The translations under genes were made by a program, and so were the position numbers. The notes beneath the pieces were generated by a model, which was given only the letters and a program-made list of their open reading frames with translations, did no database searches and was not told where the DNA came from. A stretch of DNA of 64,000 nt from Lewinellaceae bacterium. Its GTDB lineage: Bacteria; Bacteroidota; Bacteroidia; Chitinophagales; Saprospiraceae. Numbering within the stretch: the stretch's first letter is position 1; every line of letters begins with the position of its first letter. The stretch spans positions 62,001 to 126,000 of the forward strand of contig JADJYW010000015.1 in the NCBI GenBank assembly GCA_016719605.1, given 5' to 3'. Shown here in pieces: positions 8,601 to 23,600 of the stretch.

Positions 8601-11600
8601 GAACTTAACCTGATCGTAGAACAAGGTATCGCTCTGGCAGTCATTGGCATCCATACGACGTGCCTTGAAGTGAATGCTTTCGCAAACATCGTAGGAGCCG
8701 TCATCAAACGTGTAAGCATTCGTGAATGCCATACCGTCGCCACCCAAAGCAACTTGCGTAAACTCATCGCAAACTGCAACCGGCGGAATCAGGTCTTGTA
8801 CAAACATCTGGAACGTGCAGTTCGAGATATTACCGCAAGCATCCGAAGCCCAGTATGTCACCGTGTACTCGCCGCGAGGCAGGCACTGCGTGAAACCAAA
8901 GTTACCCATTGTATCAGGTACCCAGTGATTGTTGCCGGCGAAGTCGCTCAAGGAACCAAAACCTTCGAAGATTACCAGGTTACCGGTAGCGAAATCGGTA
9001 CCAACCACTCGGTATTCCACGTTGGTTACATACGAGCAACCTTCCGTGATAATCACGCTCGGCAGCGGAGCAGTCGAGCAGCAGGAGAACGGATCTGTGC
9101 TGACCGTCACGTCAGCCGGACAGTCAAACGTCGGGCCTTGTGTATCAATCACTTTGATCACCTGCTGGTGTTCGCGCGGATTGGTCGAGGACAATGGCAA
9201 GCACATATTGCGTACTTTCCAGGTGCGAACAATCTCGTAGCTGCCCGGGCAGATTTCGTAACGGTCATCCGTGCGGCTGATCGAAGCCATGCACAAGCCA
9301 CCCGTACCAATCGGCGAACCGTTGATTGTGGGCAGACCCGTCAACGAAGGATCTGTGCTGTTAGCGGTAGCGCAGTTCAGCGTCACATCAGCCGGGAAGA
9401 TCACAGCAGCCAAATTGAAGGCCGAGATCGTGATCCGCTGCGTGCAGGAGGACTGATTACCGGTAGCATCCGTTACCAGCCACAAGCGCACGATTTGTGC
9501 ACGCGGATCAACACAAGCACCGAAGTCTGTGAAGTCATCCGTAACAACCGAAGTCGTAGAGCTGCAATCCGAGATCAATACCTGACCCGTGAAGGACGGT
9601 GTGGTCGGATCGCTGCAAGCGATTGTGATGTTGCCCGGGCAGGTCAGGATCGGAGCTTCTTTGTCCTCAACCTTGATCTTACCCCAGCAAACGTTGCCGC
9701 TCTGCGAGTGTACCAGTGTGTAGTTCAACAATTTGCCAATGTGCGTATTGTCTACGCGGTTCGGCGGCGAGTATGTGTTGGTACCTGCAGGATATGTGAT
9801 AACCACCGAGTAGTCATCATCGCAGAGGTACGAACCTTCGAGTACATTATCCGGTGTAACCACGAATACGCAGTTGCCACCATCGTTGGAGATCGAAACA
9901 TTGACCAGATCATTGCACACGATCGTCGTCGGGGTGCTTACCACCTGGACAATCTTCGTGATTTTCTGCTGGCAACCCGGGTTAGCCAGAGCCTGATCAA
10001 CCGTGCCGCCCACAAGGACGCCATTGATAATCAAGTTCGTGGTAGTACCGGCTGCACTTGCATCAAACGTAGCCATCACCGTGTGGAATCCAACACCCAG
10101 TTGAGCGGCGTTGAAGGTCGTGGTAACAACACCGTTAACGGTCACGCTACCATTCACAACACCACCTGCAGCATTATACTGCTCACCAACTTCAATAGCA
10201 AACGGCGGGGTGTTCAAGCAGAACGGACCATCCAGATTGGTGAAGTACGGTGTCGGGTAGAATCCTTTATTACTGATCGTAGCCGTTTGGCCGAGGTTAT
10301 TCTGAAGGGTAACTACATACCCGATAGCCTCGACGTGTACGCCGCGCAGGGTGTAGAATACCATTTCATTAGCCTCGTCAATCTGGCCGTTGCCGTCGTT
10401 ATCAATACCGTCGGCAGTACCATTTACGAACACTGTGCCCACAGGCAGCGGCGTCGGAGCAGCCGGCGGAGCCGGGCTGTTCGCCAGATACAGACCTGTG
10501 TTGGAAACAACCGTCCATGTTTGCATAGCAAGCGACTTGACAGTGATACGGTCAATGAATTGGCCATTATCAAGTGTCGTAGCGTTGCCTACATTGTTCG
10601 GGCCGGCACAAACCGTCTGTACCGAGTATTGCGGCACACAAGGACCGATACCTTCCAGAACAGTCACGATTGCCGTGCAAGTAGCACTGTTACCGCACTG
10701 ATCCGTTACCGTCAGGGTCACCGTGTTGGCGCCCAGATTTGCGCAGGTAAACGCGCTCGGCGAAACAGACAGCGTCAGGTTAGCCTGAGCGGAGCAGTTG
10801 TCGAACGAACCGTTGTTGATCTGAGCAGCAGTAATCGAAATATTGCCGGCCTTGTCAAGCGTTACCGTAGCGTTCTGGCAGATAGCCGTCGGAGCCTTGG
10901 TGTCGCGAACTGTTATAATCTGCGTGTGTACCAGTTGGTTGCCCGCCTGGTCGGTCACGCGCCATGTGCGAGTGAGTGTATAGTTAAACGCGCAGTTGCC
11001 ATTTGTCCGAACCTCGGTGAAAGTGATCACCAGCAGGTTGGACGGAGTGCAATTGTCGTTCACATCGTTATTCGTCAGTACAAACGGAGCCGGTACGGCA
11101 TCGCATTCAACCGTTACGTCGCCAGGCATCACGATGTCGGCGTCGAATTCGGGTTTCTCCGTATCCATCACCATCACCTGGAAGGTGCAGAAACTTACGT
11201 TGCCTTGTGCATCCGTAGCAGTGAAGGTTACCGTGTAGGTACCAACCGGTACAACCGAACCAGCAGTCGGGCCGGAAGTTTGTACTACCGTCGGGATGCT
11301 GCAGTTATCCACAGCCACCGGTTGCGGCCAGTTGATCTTGGCGGAGCATTGATCCGGGTCGTTGCCGAACACCAGCGGGCCTACCGGGCAATTCAGGAAT
11401 ACCGGAACTTCCGTATCCAGAACCGTCACGGTCTGCGAGCAGGTACCTGCGTTGCCACACTGGTCAACCACGCGATAGGTGCGGGTGTACACATTGCCGG
11501 CAGCAGTTTCGCTGAGCAAGCCGAAGGAATTCACGTTCAGACCACAGTTGTCGGAAGCAGTACCACCAGCCGACTCAAACTCGGTCAGGTTGGCGTACGG

Positions 11601-14600
11601 CGGCAGTTCTGCCGGCGAGCACTGCGCTTGCAGCGGAGCCGGGCAGGACATCACCGGAGCGATGTCGTCGCTAACTGTAATGATCTGTTGACGCGAAGTA
11701 GCATTGCCGCAATCATCTTGTACCGACCAGGTGCGAACAAGCGTAAACTTGTTCAGGCAAGAGCCCGGTTGCATGATTTCGCTGAAGTCCGTGATAACCG
11801 GAACACCGCAATTATCCGTAGCGGTTTGTGCTACAACAGCCGGAACATCGGCAGCGCAGGAAACCGTTTCGTTGGCCGGAGCAGGATTGTCCCAAACCGG
11901 TGCTTGCGTGTCGTTCACATTGATCGTCTGCGTAAACACTGCCGTGTTACCGGCAAAGTCCGTAGCCGTCCAGGTGCGCGTCAACGTGTACTGGTTGATG
12001 CAGTTGCCCAGCAGGATGGACTCAGAGTAGTCCATATCCACCGTGCCATTGCAGTTGTCGGAAACCGTAACATCAGCCACAACCGGAATCAGGTTGGAGC
12101 ACTCCACGTTAACCACTGCATCCGGCAGGTTACCCAGCGTCGGAGCCACATTGTCGTTGACCGTGATAGTCTGCGTGTGCACGATTGCGTTGCCGCAGTC
12201 GTCTTCAGCAGTCCAGGTACGAACGATCGTTACGCCGTCATTCGGGCCTGCGCCCGGAACGAATACCTCGTTGAATTCAATATCCACCGGAGCATTGCAG
12301 TTGTCCGTAGCCGTCAAAACAACCGGCATCGGTACATTTTCACCGCAATCAACAGCCACATCAACTGGCAGTGCAAAACCGGCAGCCGGAGTCATCGTTT
12401 GACCGATGTTCAGCGTACCTGCACTTGCAGCCGACGGGCCGCTCCACGCAAAGTTGGCGTAAGCATTACCCGTACCGATCAGGTTCAGGGAAGTGCCGAT
12501 GGCATTTGTTCCGTCTTCCAGCACACCAATGTCCGTAGACATCATGCCGTTAGCCGGGCCATTGATAGCCAGGAAAGCGCCTTCGTAGCTCAGGAACTGA
12601 AGAACCATGTTGCCATTGAGTACCAGAGCCATACCGTCCGGTGCTCCATTCTGCACACCATTTACAGGATATGCGAAGGAAATAGCGCCGAAGCCATTGC
12701 TTTGGTTGGAGATAACACCCGATAGGTTCATCACATCGTAGGACTGACCAGTAGCGCCATTGTACAGAACGATGGAGTAGTTGGACAGGTCAAGGCCGGC
12801 AGTACCAGCAACTTCGATGAATTCATCTTGATCCGTACCGACGTTGTCGTAATGGACTTCGTTGATCCAGAGAACCTGTGCAGCAGCGTCCCAAACCGGA
12901 GCTTCTGTATCGCTCACCGTAATCGTTTGTACGAACTGGGTCGTGTTACCGGCAAAGTCGGTAGCCGTCCAGGTGCGAACAACCTGATACTGGTTTGCGC
13001 AAGTACCCGGTACTTCTACTTCTGTGAAGTCGAGATTAACTGTGCCCTGGCAGTTGTCCGTGTATGTCACGGCTGCAACAGCCGGTACTTCTTCAGAACA
13101 TTCCACGGAAACCGCGGCTGCAGGCAGGTTAGTCAGAACAGGTGCTACATTATCGTTGATCGTGATCGTCTGAACATGTGTGATCGAGTTGCCGCAAACG
13201 TCGTAGGCAATCCAGGTGCGGGTGATAACAGCCGCATCATTGGGGCCTGCACCAGGCAACACCGTTTCGTTCATCTCGATGATCACCTGACCAGCGCAGT
13301 TGTCGGAAGCCGTCAACGCAGCAGGCGTTACGTTTTCACCACACTGGATCGTAACATCAGCAGGCAGTGCGCTCGTCCACGTTGGCAACACATTGTCATT
13401 TACATTGATCGTCTGCACGAACTGTGTGCTGTTACCAGCAAAGTCAGTAGCCGTCCAGGTGCGGATCAAGGTAAAGTTGTGTGCACAGTCGCCTGGCAGG
13501 ATCGTTTCGTTAAAGTCGAAATCAACCGTGCCCTGGCAGTTGTCCGTGTATGTCACGGCTGCAACAGCCGGTACATTTTCAGCACAAACCACATTCACAG
13601 TAGCCATAGGCAAATTGCCCAAAGCAGGAGCCTGTGTATCGGTGATCGTTACGGTCTGAATGTGCTGGATCGAGTTGCCACAAACGTCATAAGCCGTCCA
13701 TGTGCGCGTCAGAATCGCTGCGTCATTCGGACCTGCGCCCGGCAGCAGCGTTTCGTTGAACTCAATCAGAACATCACCCGAGCAGTTGTCGGAAGCCGTT
13801 ACCGTTGCCGGTAGCACGTCTTCGCCACACTGAACTGTTGCGTTGGCGGGCAAAGCGCTAGTCCACGTCGGATCTACATTGTCATTTACATTGATCGTCT
13901 GAACAAACTGCGTGCTGTTACCAGCAAAGTCAGTAGCCGTCCAGGTGCGGATCAACGTAAAGTTGTGTGCGCAGTCGCCCGGCAGGATGGTTTCGTTAAA
14001 GTCGAAATCAACCGTACCCTGGCAGTTGTCCGTGTATGTCACGGCTGCAATAGCCGGTACATCTTCGGAGCAAACCACATTCACAGTAGCCATCGGCAGG
14101 TTGACCAGAGCCGGGTCTTGTGTATCGTTGATCGTAATCACTTGCGTGTGCTGGATCGAATTGCCGCAAACATCGGAAGCAGTCCAAACGCGTGTCAACG
14201 TAGCGCCATCATTCGGACCTGCGCCCGGCAGCAGCGTTTCGTTGAACTCGATCAGAACATCACCCGAGCAGTTGTCGGAAGCCGTTACCGTTGCCGGTAG
14301 CACGTCTTCGCCACACTGAACTGTTGCGTTGGCGGGCAAAGCGCTCGTCCATGTCGGCAGCACATTGTCATTCACATTGATCGTCTGAACGAACTGCGTG
14401 CTGTTACCAGCAAAGTCAGTAGCCGTCCAGGTGCGGATCAACGTGAAGTTGTGTGCGCAGTCGCCCGGCAGGATGGTTTCGTTAAAGTCGAAATCAACCG
14501 TACCCTGGCAGTTGTCCGTGTATGTCACGGCTGCAATAGCCGGTACGTTTTCGGAGCAAACCACATTTACAGTAGCCATCGGCAGGTTGCCCAAGGCCGG

Positions 14601-17600
14601 GTCTTGCGTATCGTTGATCGTAACCACTTGCGTGTGCTGGATCGAGTTGCCGCAAACGTCCGTTACCGTCCAAGTGCGTGTCAGCGTAGCGCCGTCATTC
14701 GGACCTGCGCCCGGCAGCAGCGTTTCGTTGAACTCGAAGTCAAGCGGAGCAACACAGTTGTCGGAAGCCGTTACCGTTACCGGCAGTACCTCTTCACCGC
14801 ATTCAACCGTTACGTCAACGGGCAGCGGGCTTGTCCAAGTCGGTGCGATACTATCCTTCACCGTGATGGTCTGCCAGTGCTCGTTCGTGTTACCGCACAA
14901 GTCAGTAGCTTCCCAACGACGTGTGATCACATACTCGTTGAGGCAGCCGCCCGGGGCAACAGTCTCCATGAAGTCTTCAAATACAACCAGACAGTTATCT
15001 TCTGCAATTTGTACGGGTGCTGCTGTAACAGCCTCCGAGCAAGCGTAAACGCGGCTTACCGGCGTTGTACGGAATGTCGGAATCTTGTCGTCATACACCG
15101 TGATGTACTGCCAGTGTGTGTTCTTGTTACCGCACAAGTCGGTTGCTTCCCAGCGACGCTTGATGATCACCTGATTGTGGCAGGAATCATTGTCGCGTGT
15201 TTCCAGGAAGTCTACAAACACTACACCGCAGCTATCCGCAGCAAAATTGTCATGTTGGTCCGGAGCACCTTCTACGTCGTCCAGACACTCGTAGGTGCGG
15301 TCAACCGGCGTTACCAGGAAGTATGGAGCAGTCGTGTCGCTTACTTCGATGATCTGTTCCCAGGTGCTGGAGTTTCCGCAAAGGTCATAAGCAACCCAAC
15401 GGCGCTCAATCACAACGCTGCTCGGACAGTTGCCCGGGTTTTCCGTTTCGGAAAAGTCAATCGTCGTGACACCGCAGTTGTCCGTAGCAAACTGGTAAGG
15501 TGCAATTTCCACTTTTTCAATACAGTTGTAGTGACGGCGGAGCGGCTTGGCAAAGAGCTCAGGAGCCTCCGTATCACTTACATTAATTGTCTGTACGAAA
15601 ATCGTTGTATTGCCGCAAGCATCTTCCGCCGTCCAGGTACGAATGACCTGATATTGGTTGACACATGCGCCAGGTACTTCAACTTCAACAAATTCAACGT
15701 CAACCGGTGCAATGCAGTTGTCCGTAGCAGTCACCACCGGAACAGGCGGAACATCTGCTGCACAACTTACATTTACAGTAGCATCCAGCGGGAGACCCAC
15801 CAACTGCGGATCTTCCGTGTCCGGGATAACCGTGATCGTAGAAGCCGATGTGCCAACGTTTCCGCAAGCATCCGTAGCCGTCCAGGTTATCGTCAGCGTG
15901 CCGCCAACGCATACGTTGAGCGTTGTGATGTCGAAATCGTAATTCAATTCCGGATCAGTGTCACAATTGTCCGTTGCCGTTGCATTGGCCAACCAGTTCA
16001 ACACCGTTGCGGACGGGTCGGTGATCGGACCCAAATCTTCGCAATCCAAAATCAACGGAGCAGGTGCCGTAACAATCGGGTCTTCCGTATCCGGTACAAC
16101 CGTGATCGTCGAAGCAGATGTGCCAACGTTTCCGCAAGCATCCGTAGCAGTCCACGTCACCGTCAAGGTGCCGCCTACACATACGTCCAGCGTCGTTACA
16201 TCGAAGTTGTACGTCAATTCCGGATCGGTATCGCAGTTGTCGGAAGCCGTAGCGCTAGCCAGCCAGTTGCTGATCGTTGCGCTCGGGTCTGCCGTTTCAT
16301 TGATAGCACCGCAATTGAGCGTGATGCCGGCAGGTGCCGTAACAATCGGGTCTTCCGTATCCGGTACAACCGTGATCGTTTGCGTCTTCGTCGTATTGTT
16401 GTTGCAAGCGTCCGTTGCCGTCCACATCACCGTGATGGTGTATGTTGCCGGAGCACAGATGTTCAGCATCGTAGCATTGAAGTTGTAGGTCAACTCCGGA
16501 TCTGTATCGCAGTTATCCGTTGCCGAAGCGCTTTCAAGCCATGCAGCAATTTGTGCCGACGGGTCAACCGTTTCGTTGATGTCGCCGCAATCCAGCACCA
16601 GCGGAGCAGGTACCGTGATCGCCGGCTTTTCCGTATCCGGTACAACCGTGATCGTTTGCGTCTTCGTCGTGTTATTGTTGCAAGCGTCCGTTGCCGTCCA
16701 CATCACCGTGATGGTGTATGTTGCCGGAGCACAGATGTTCAGCGTCGTAGCATCGAAGTTGTAGGTCAACTCCGGATCTGTATCGCAGTTATCCGTTGCC
16801 GAAGCGCTTTCAAGCCATGCAGCAATTTGTGCCGACGGGTCAACCGTTTCGTTGATGTCGCCGCAATCCAGCACCAGCGGAGCAGGTACCGTGATCGCCG
16901 GCTTCTCCGTATCCGGTACAACCGTGATCGTTTGCGTCTTCGTCGTGTTGTTGTTGCAAGCGTCCGTTGCCGTCCACATCACCGTGATGGTGTATGTTGC
17001 CGGAGCACAGATGTTCAGCGTCGTAGCATCGAAGTTGTAGGTCAACTCCGGATCTGTATCGCAGTTATCCGTTGCCGAAGCGCTTTCCAGCCATGCAGCA
17101 ATTTGTGCCGACGGGTCAACCGTTTCGTTGATGTCGCCGCAATCCAGCACCAGCGGAGCAGGTACCGTGATCGCCGGTTTCTCCGTATCCGGTACAACCG
17201 TGATCGTTTGCGTCTTCGTCGTATTGTTGTTGCAAGCGTCCGTTGCCGTCCACATCACCGTGATGGTGTATGTTGCCGGAGCACAGATGTTCAGCATCGT
17301 AGCATCGAAGTTGTAGGTCAACTCCGGATCCGTATCGCAGTTATCCGTTGCCGAAGCGCTTTCCAGCCATGCAGCAATTTGTGCCGACGGGTCAACCGTT
17401 TCGTTGATGTCGCCGCAATCCAGCACCAGCGGAGCAGGTACCGTGATCGCCGGCTTTTCCGTATCCGGTACAACCGTGATCGTCGAAGCAGACGTACCAA
17501 CGTTGCCGCAAGCATCCGTAGCAGTCCACGTCACCGTGATGGTGTACGTTGCCGGAGCACAGATATTCAGCGTCGTAGCGTCGAAGTTGTAAGTCAACTC

Positions 17601-20600
17601 CGGATCTGTATCGCAGTTATCCGTTGCCGTGGCACTTTCCAGCCATGCAGCAATTTGTGCCGACGGGTCAACCGTTTCGTTGATGTCGCCGCAATCCAAC
17701 GTGATGCCGGCAGGTGCCGTAACAATCGGGTCTTCCGTGTCCGGTACAACCGTGATCGTCGAAGCAGATGTGCCAACATTACCGCAAGCGTCCGTAGCAG
17801 TCCACGTCACCGTCAAGGTGCCGCCTACACATACGTCCAGCGTCGTTACATCGAAGCTGTACGTCAGTTCCGGATCGGTATCGCAGTTATCCGTAGCCGT
17901 AGCGCTTTCCAGCCAGTTGCTGATCTGAGCGCTCGGGTCCAGTGTCTCGTTGATGTCACCGCAATCCAGCGTGATGCCGGCAGGGGCCGTAACAATCGGG
18001 TCTTCCGTATCCGGTACAACCGTGATCGTCGAAGCAGATGTGCCAACATTACCGCAAGCGTCCGTAGCAGTCCACGTCACCGTCAAGGTGCCGCCTACAC
18101 ATACGTCCAGCGTCGTTACATCGAAGCTGTACGTCAGTTCCGGATCGGTATCGCAGTTATCCGTAGCCGTAGCGCTTTCCAGCCAGTTGCTGATCTGAGC
18201 GCTCGGGTCCAGTGTCTCGTTGATATCACCGCAATCCAGCGTGATGCCGGCAGGTGCCGTAACAATCGGGTCTTCCGTGTCCGGTACAACCGTGATCGTC
18301 GAAGCAGATGTGCCAACATTACCGCAAGCGTCCGTAGCCGTCCACGTCACCGTCAAGGTGCCGCCAACGCATACGTCCAGCGTCGTTACATCGAAGCTAT
18401 AAGTCAACTCCGGATCGGTATCGCAGTTATCCGTAGCCGTAGCGCTTTCCAGCCAGTTGCTGATCTGAGCGCTCGGGTCCAGTGTCTCGTTGATGTCACC
18501 GCAATCCAGCGTGATGCCGGCAGGTGCCGTAACAATCGGGTCTTCCGTGTCCGGTACAACCGTGATCGTCGAAGCAGCCGTGCCAACATTGCCGCAAGCG
18601 TCCGTAGCAGTCCACGTCACCGTCAAGGTGCCGCCAACGCATACGTCCAGCGTCGTTACATCGAAGCTATAGGTCAACTCCGGATCGGTATCGCAGTTAT
18701 CCGTTGCCGTAGCGCTTTCCAGCCAGTTGCTGATCTGAGCGCTCGGGTCCAGTGTCTCGTTGATATCACCGCAATCCAGCGTGATGCCGGCAGGGGCCGT
18801 AACAATCGGGTCTTCCGTGTCCGGTACAACCGTGATCGTCGAAGCAGACGTGCCAACATTGCCGCAAGCGTCCGTAGCCGTCCACGTCACCGTCAAGGTG
18901 CCGCCAACACATACGTCCAGCGTCGTTACATCGAAGTCATAAACGAGTTCCGGATCGGTATCGCAATTGTCCGTTGCCGTGGCGCTGGCCAGCCAGTTGC
19001 TGATCGTGGCGCTCGGATCGGCCGTTTCATTGATATCGTCGCAATTGAGCGTAATACCGGCAGGAGCCGTAACAATCGGGTCTTCCGTGTCCGGAATAAC
19101 CGTGATCGTCGAGGATGTCGTGCCCGGATTGCCGCAAGCGTCCGTAGCCGTCCACGTCACCGTCAAGGTGCCGCCTACGCATACGTCCAGCGTCGTTACA
19201 TCAAAATTATAGGTAATGTCTACCGACTGGTCGCAATTGTCCGTAGCGGTGGCACTGGCCAGCCAGTTCGTAACTATTGCAGCCGGATCATTGGTTTCAC
19301 CAATATCACCGCAATCCAGCGAGATGGCGGCAGGAGCAGTTACGACAGGAGCCTGCGTATCGTTGACGTTGATCGTCTGAACGAAGAAGGTCGAGTTGCC
19401 GCAGTCATCCTGTGCACTCCAGGTACGGGTGATGGTATACTGGTTCGGGCAATCGCCCGGAATTTCCAGTTCGCTGAACTGAAGTACGATCGGAGCACCG
19501 CAGTTGTCCGAAGCCGTAACGTTGGCTTTGGCCGGTACCTCATCTGCACATTGTACCGGAACAGTTGCCGTAGGCAAGCCGGACAGTACGGGTGCAATCG
19601 TGTCACGAACTGTGATCAACTGTACAAAAGACGTGCTGTTGCCGCAGGCATCCTGCGCCGTCCAGGTACGCATCACTTGATATTGATCGTGGCAAGTGCC
19701 CGGAATTTCAACTTCCGACACATCCAGCGTAAGCGGTTCGCCACAATTGTCCGTTGCCGTCACAGGCGCCAAAGCAGGCAGTTCCTGCGAACAGGCAACC
19801 AACACGGTTGGAGCAGGCAAGTTCTGGAACTCCGGCTTCTTACTGTCATCCACCACAATGGTCTGGAACGTCATGTTCTGGTTGCCGCACAAGTCGGTAG
19901 CAACCCATGTACGGGTTACCGTGAACTTGTCATGACAAGTACCCGGCGTAACCGTTTCGGAGAAGTCAACTACAAATTCGCTGCAGTCGTCGGAAACCGT
20001 CGGGTGAACAACAGGCGGTAAATTTTGCGCACAGATAACTCCCGTGCTGGCCGGAACACCCGAGAATTGCGGGGGTATCGTGTCAATCACGGTGATGCGT
20101 TGCGTGTGGACGCGGGTGTTTCCACACAGGTCCGTTGCAAGCCAGGTGCGTACAACCACATAGTTGTCTTCGCAGCCCCCTGGTTCTGTCGTTTCGTATG
20201 TATCAAGATTTACTATATCGCAGTTGTCCAATGCAGTCTGCAACGGCATATCCGGAACAGATTCCGAACATGTTACCGTGATATCGAGCGGTGTCACGGA
20301 CAAAACCGGACGGATCAGGTCAAGCACCGTGATGGTCTGGATATGCTCCGTGGAGTTGCCACAGATGTCGTATGCATACCAACGGCGGCTAATCACCGTC
20401 TGGTTCGGGCAGCTGAGCGGGCCCGGGTTTTGCGATTCGGAGAAATCAACAAATGCCGTACCGCAGTTATCCGTAACCGTTTGGAACGGAGCAGCAGGCA
20501 CTTCATCAATGCACTCGTAGGTGCGGTCAACCGGTGTTGTGGACAATACCGGCGGCACATTGTCATATACAGTAAGGTACTGCCAGTGGGTGTTTTTGTT

Positions 20601-23600
20601 ACCGCAAGCGTCGGTAGCTTCCCAGCGGCGGATGATCAACACCTGGTTGTCGCAAGAGTCGCCACCACGGGTTTCCATGAAGTCAACAAATACTACTTCG
20701 CAGTTGTCCTGTGCAATCACACCTTGATCCGGTGCTGCTGGAACATCTTCGAGGCACTCGTAGGTGCGGTCAACCGGCGTCACAACGAAAGCCGGACGGA
20801 TTTCGTCATATACCGTGATTGTCTGGATATGCTCAACCGTGTTGCCGCACAAGTCGGTAGCCACCCAGCGACGGGTGATCACCACGTTGTTCGGGCAGCT
20901 CCAGTTCGGATCGTCCGGGGAACCACCTTCGGTGGATTCCGAGAATTCCAGCGTCACAACGTCGCAGTTGTCCGTAGCCGATTGGCCCAGCGGAGCAGCA
21001 AGTACTTCGTCAAAACATTCGTAGGTGCGGTCAACCGGAACCACTGCAAGCACAGGCGCTTCCGTGTCACGCACCGTGATGCGCTGGCGGTGTGTAGCGG
21101 TGTTGCCGCAAAGGTCGGTAGCAACCCAGTAGCGAACAATCTCGCGCTTGTTCTGGCAAGTATCGTTTTCTACCGATTCGCTGTAGTCAATATTGACGGT
21201 GCCGCAGTTGTCCGTAGCCGACTGAACGTCCACTACCGGAACTTCACTGGCACATTCTACCGTCAGATCGTCCGGCTTGTAAGCCAGAACAGGCAGCTCG
21301 GTGTCTTCCGTCCAGGTATAGGTGCGCTGGCAGGTAGAAGAGTTGCCGGCGGCATCCCATGCCGTGTAGGTGCGCACGACCACACGCACACCGTCGTACG
21401 AGCAGTGCGTCAGGTCGTTGTCAAAATCGCTGGATTGCAGCAGTTTCACTGCGCAGTTGTCCGTCAGCGTACCACCCGTGAAATCTTCCGGGCAGCAAAG
21501 TGCGTCGAGGCAAGTCAGCGTCACATTGGCCGGGCAAACCATCGTCGGCGCCTGGCAATCTTCAACTGTTACATTGAACTGGCAAACCACGTTGAAACCG
21601 CTGGCCGACGTGTAGTCGTATTGTACCAGCGTCTCGCCAATCGGGAATACACCCGGAGCCAGACCGCCAATCAACTTGCCATTGTGCTGGCTGGCACAAC
21701 CGTCGTTGAACGTCGGGATGAGGTAGCCGTCGGCAGCATCCACAATAGCGTTGCAAGCGTTGGGTTCCGTGCAAACAACGATGTCTGCCGGGCAAGTTGC
21801 AATACCGGGTGTCTGCATGTCTTGTACCGTGATATAGGTCGTGCAAATGCTTTCGTTCTGCTCGGGTACGGAACAGTCTTTCACACGCAGGTACACTTCA
21901 ATTTGCGAAGAAGTGTCATCACAAGTGAGGAAAATTTTACCGCCAAAGCAAGGCTCCATAATGGGGTTGCCCAACGCGTCGAAGCCCGGGCAGTCCCAAT
22001 CGGTACCGCTACGTGCAATTTCCTTGGAGCAAAGACCGCAGTTGTCGGTGCTGCCTGCATCAATTTGAGCGAAAGTAACCTCGTTCAAACCGTCCGGCTC
22101 GAGGTTGACCGTAAACGGTACAACACACATAGCCATGGGCGCTTCCGAGTCGGTGATGATCACCGTAACAACGCAAGTGTTCGAGTTGCCGCAGATATCG
22201 GTCACCGTGTAGGTAACTTCCGTGATACCTACCGGGAACAGCGCGCAATGGTCGTCGCCGATGGTATCCACCATAACGGTTTGATTCGCTTGCGGGCCAA
22301 ACGTGGATACGGCGGATACGGTCATCGTCGGGATCGGGCACTCGCCGCTGCCTTCACCGAAGAACGGATACTGGCAGTTGTCGTACCACGTCGGTGGTTC
22401 CCAGCACTTGAACTGGTAGCAGTCATTCTGTACCGTCAGGGCTTCGATGATCGGGTCGGACGGGCAGGAGGTAAATACAGGAGCCTCGTCGTCCACCACC
22501 TTGATCGAGTATTCGCAAGGAGCAGCCAAAGAATTGCCATGCTCGTCGCGGACGTAGTAGATGATTTTGTACTCATCATCAATCTGATCTGCGTTGCAGT
22601 ACGGACCTTTATCGAAGATGTAAGTGGAAGAAGTAACCCCCAGAACATCCACGCGGAAGTTCGGAGCCGGATTACCAAACTCCGGGTTAATCGTTACGAA
22701 TACACCGTTGATTTCTTTCTGTACTTCCATCTCGTAGCAAACAACATCGCAGTTGTCCTCCGGAGTCGGGTGTTCGATTTCAACGGAAACCTGGCAGTCA
22801 TAAGCGCCATCACCGTCGTCGCTGGTGTTCACCGTGCGATCAGCCGGGCAGTCAATTGTAGGAATGATGGCGTCAATCAGCGTCAGCGCTGTCGTGCAGA
22901 AACCGGATACGTTGCCGCAAACGTCCAGAACGCGGAGGCGAATACCGATCACTTCCTCGTTGTTGACGTTGCCGTCGCAGCTTTCCAGATTCGGAACGAT
23001 GTCGTCGCAGTTGAACACTTTTGTTGCAGTGTACGGACCATAGATCAGTTCGAGATCGTTCAAAAGGACGTCGCGAGCAAACTCGTAGGTCAGGGCGCCG
23101 GTGCAGTTGTCCGCGCTACCGTTGTTGAACGAGGAAGCATTCACTTCCACCGTGCCGTCGGGGCCAAGGTATGCCGTGAACGGCTGGCAGTCCGCATTCG
23201 GGTCTACGTTGTCGTTCACCGTGATCGTGTGCACCACATCTATGTAGTTATTAGGTGTCAAAGCCACACTTTCGAAGCTGCAATCCATCACCCGGTAGAT
23301 GCGGGAGATCACCAGCGGGTTACCCGGGCAACCTGCGCCACCGTTGTCGGATTGGCTCACGAATTCCACATCAACTGTACCAAGCGGCGAGCAGCTGTCT
23401 TCTTCGTTCGTAACCACTTCCCGATCCGGAAGTGGTACTTCGCTCAGGCAGTTGTAGTTCGACGGGATCGGGTTGCTGGCCGTGGGCGGGATGTTGTCCG
23501 TAACCGAAAGCGTAGCGGTTTTGATTGCGGAAGTACCGCAAGCATCCGTAGCGATAAAGGTCACGACCACCGAACCGGCACGCGGAGCACAGTCGCCCAA

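Noticed and set aside
15811..19350. Regularly spaced repeats suggesting a CRISPR-like array
   Set aside because: The repeats are 270-276 bp, fully coding in one frame and contiguous, with no unique spacers.
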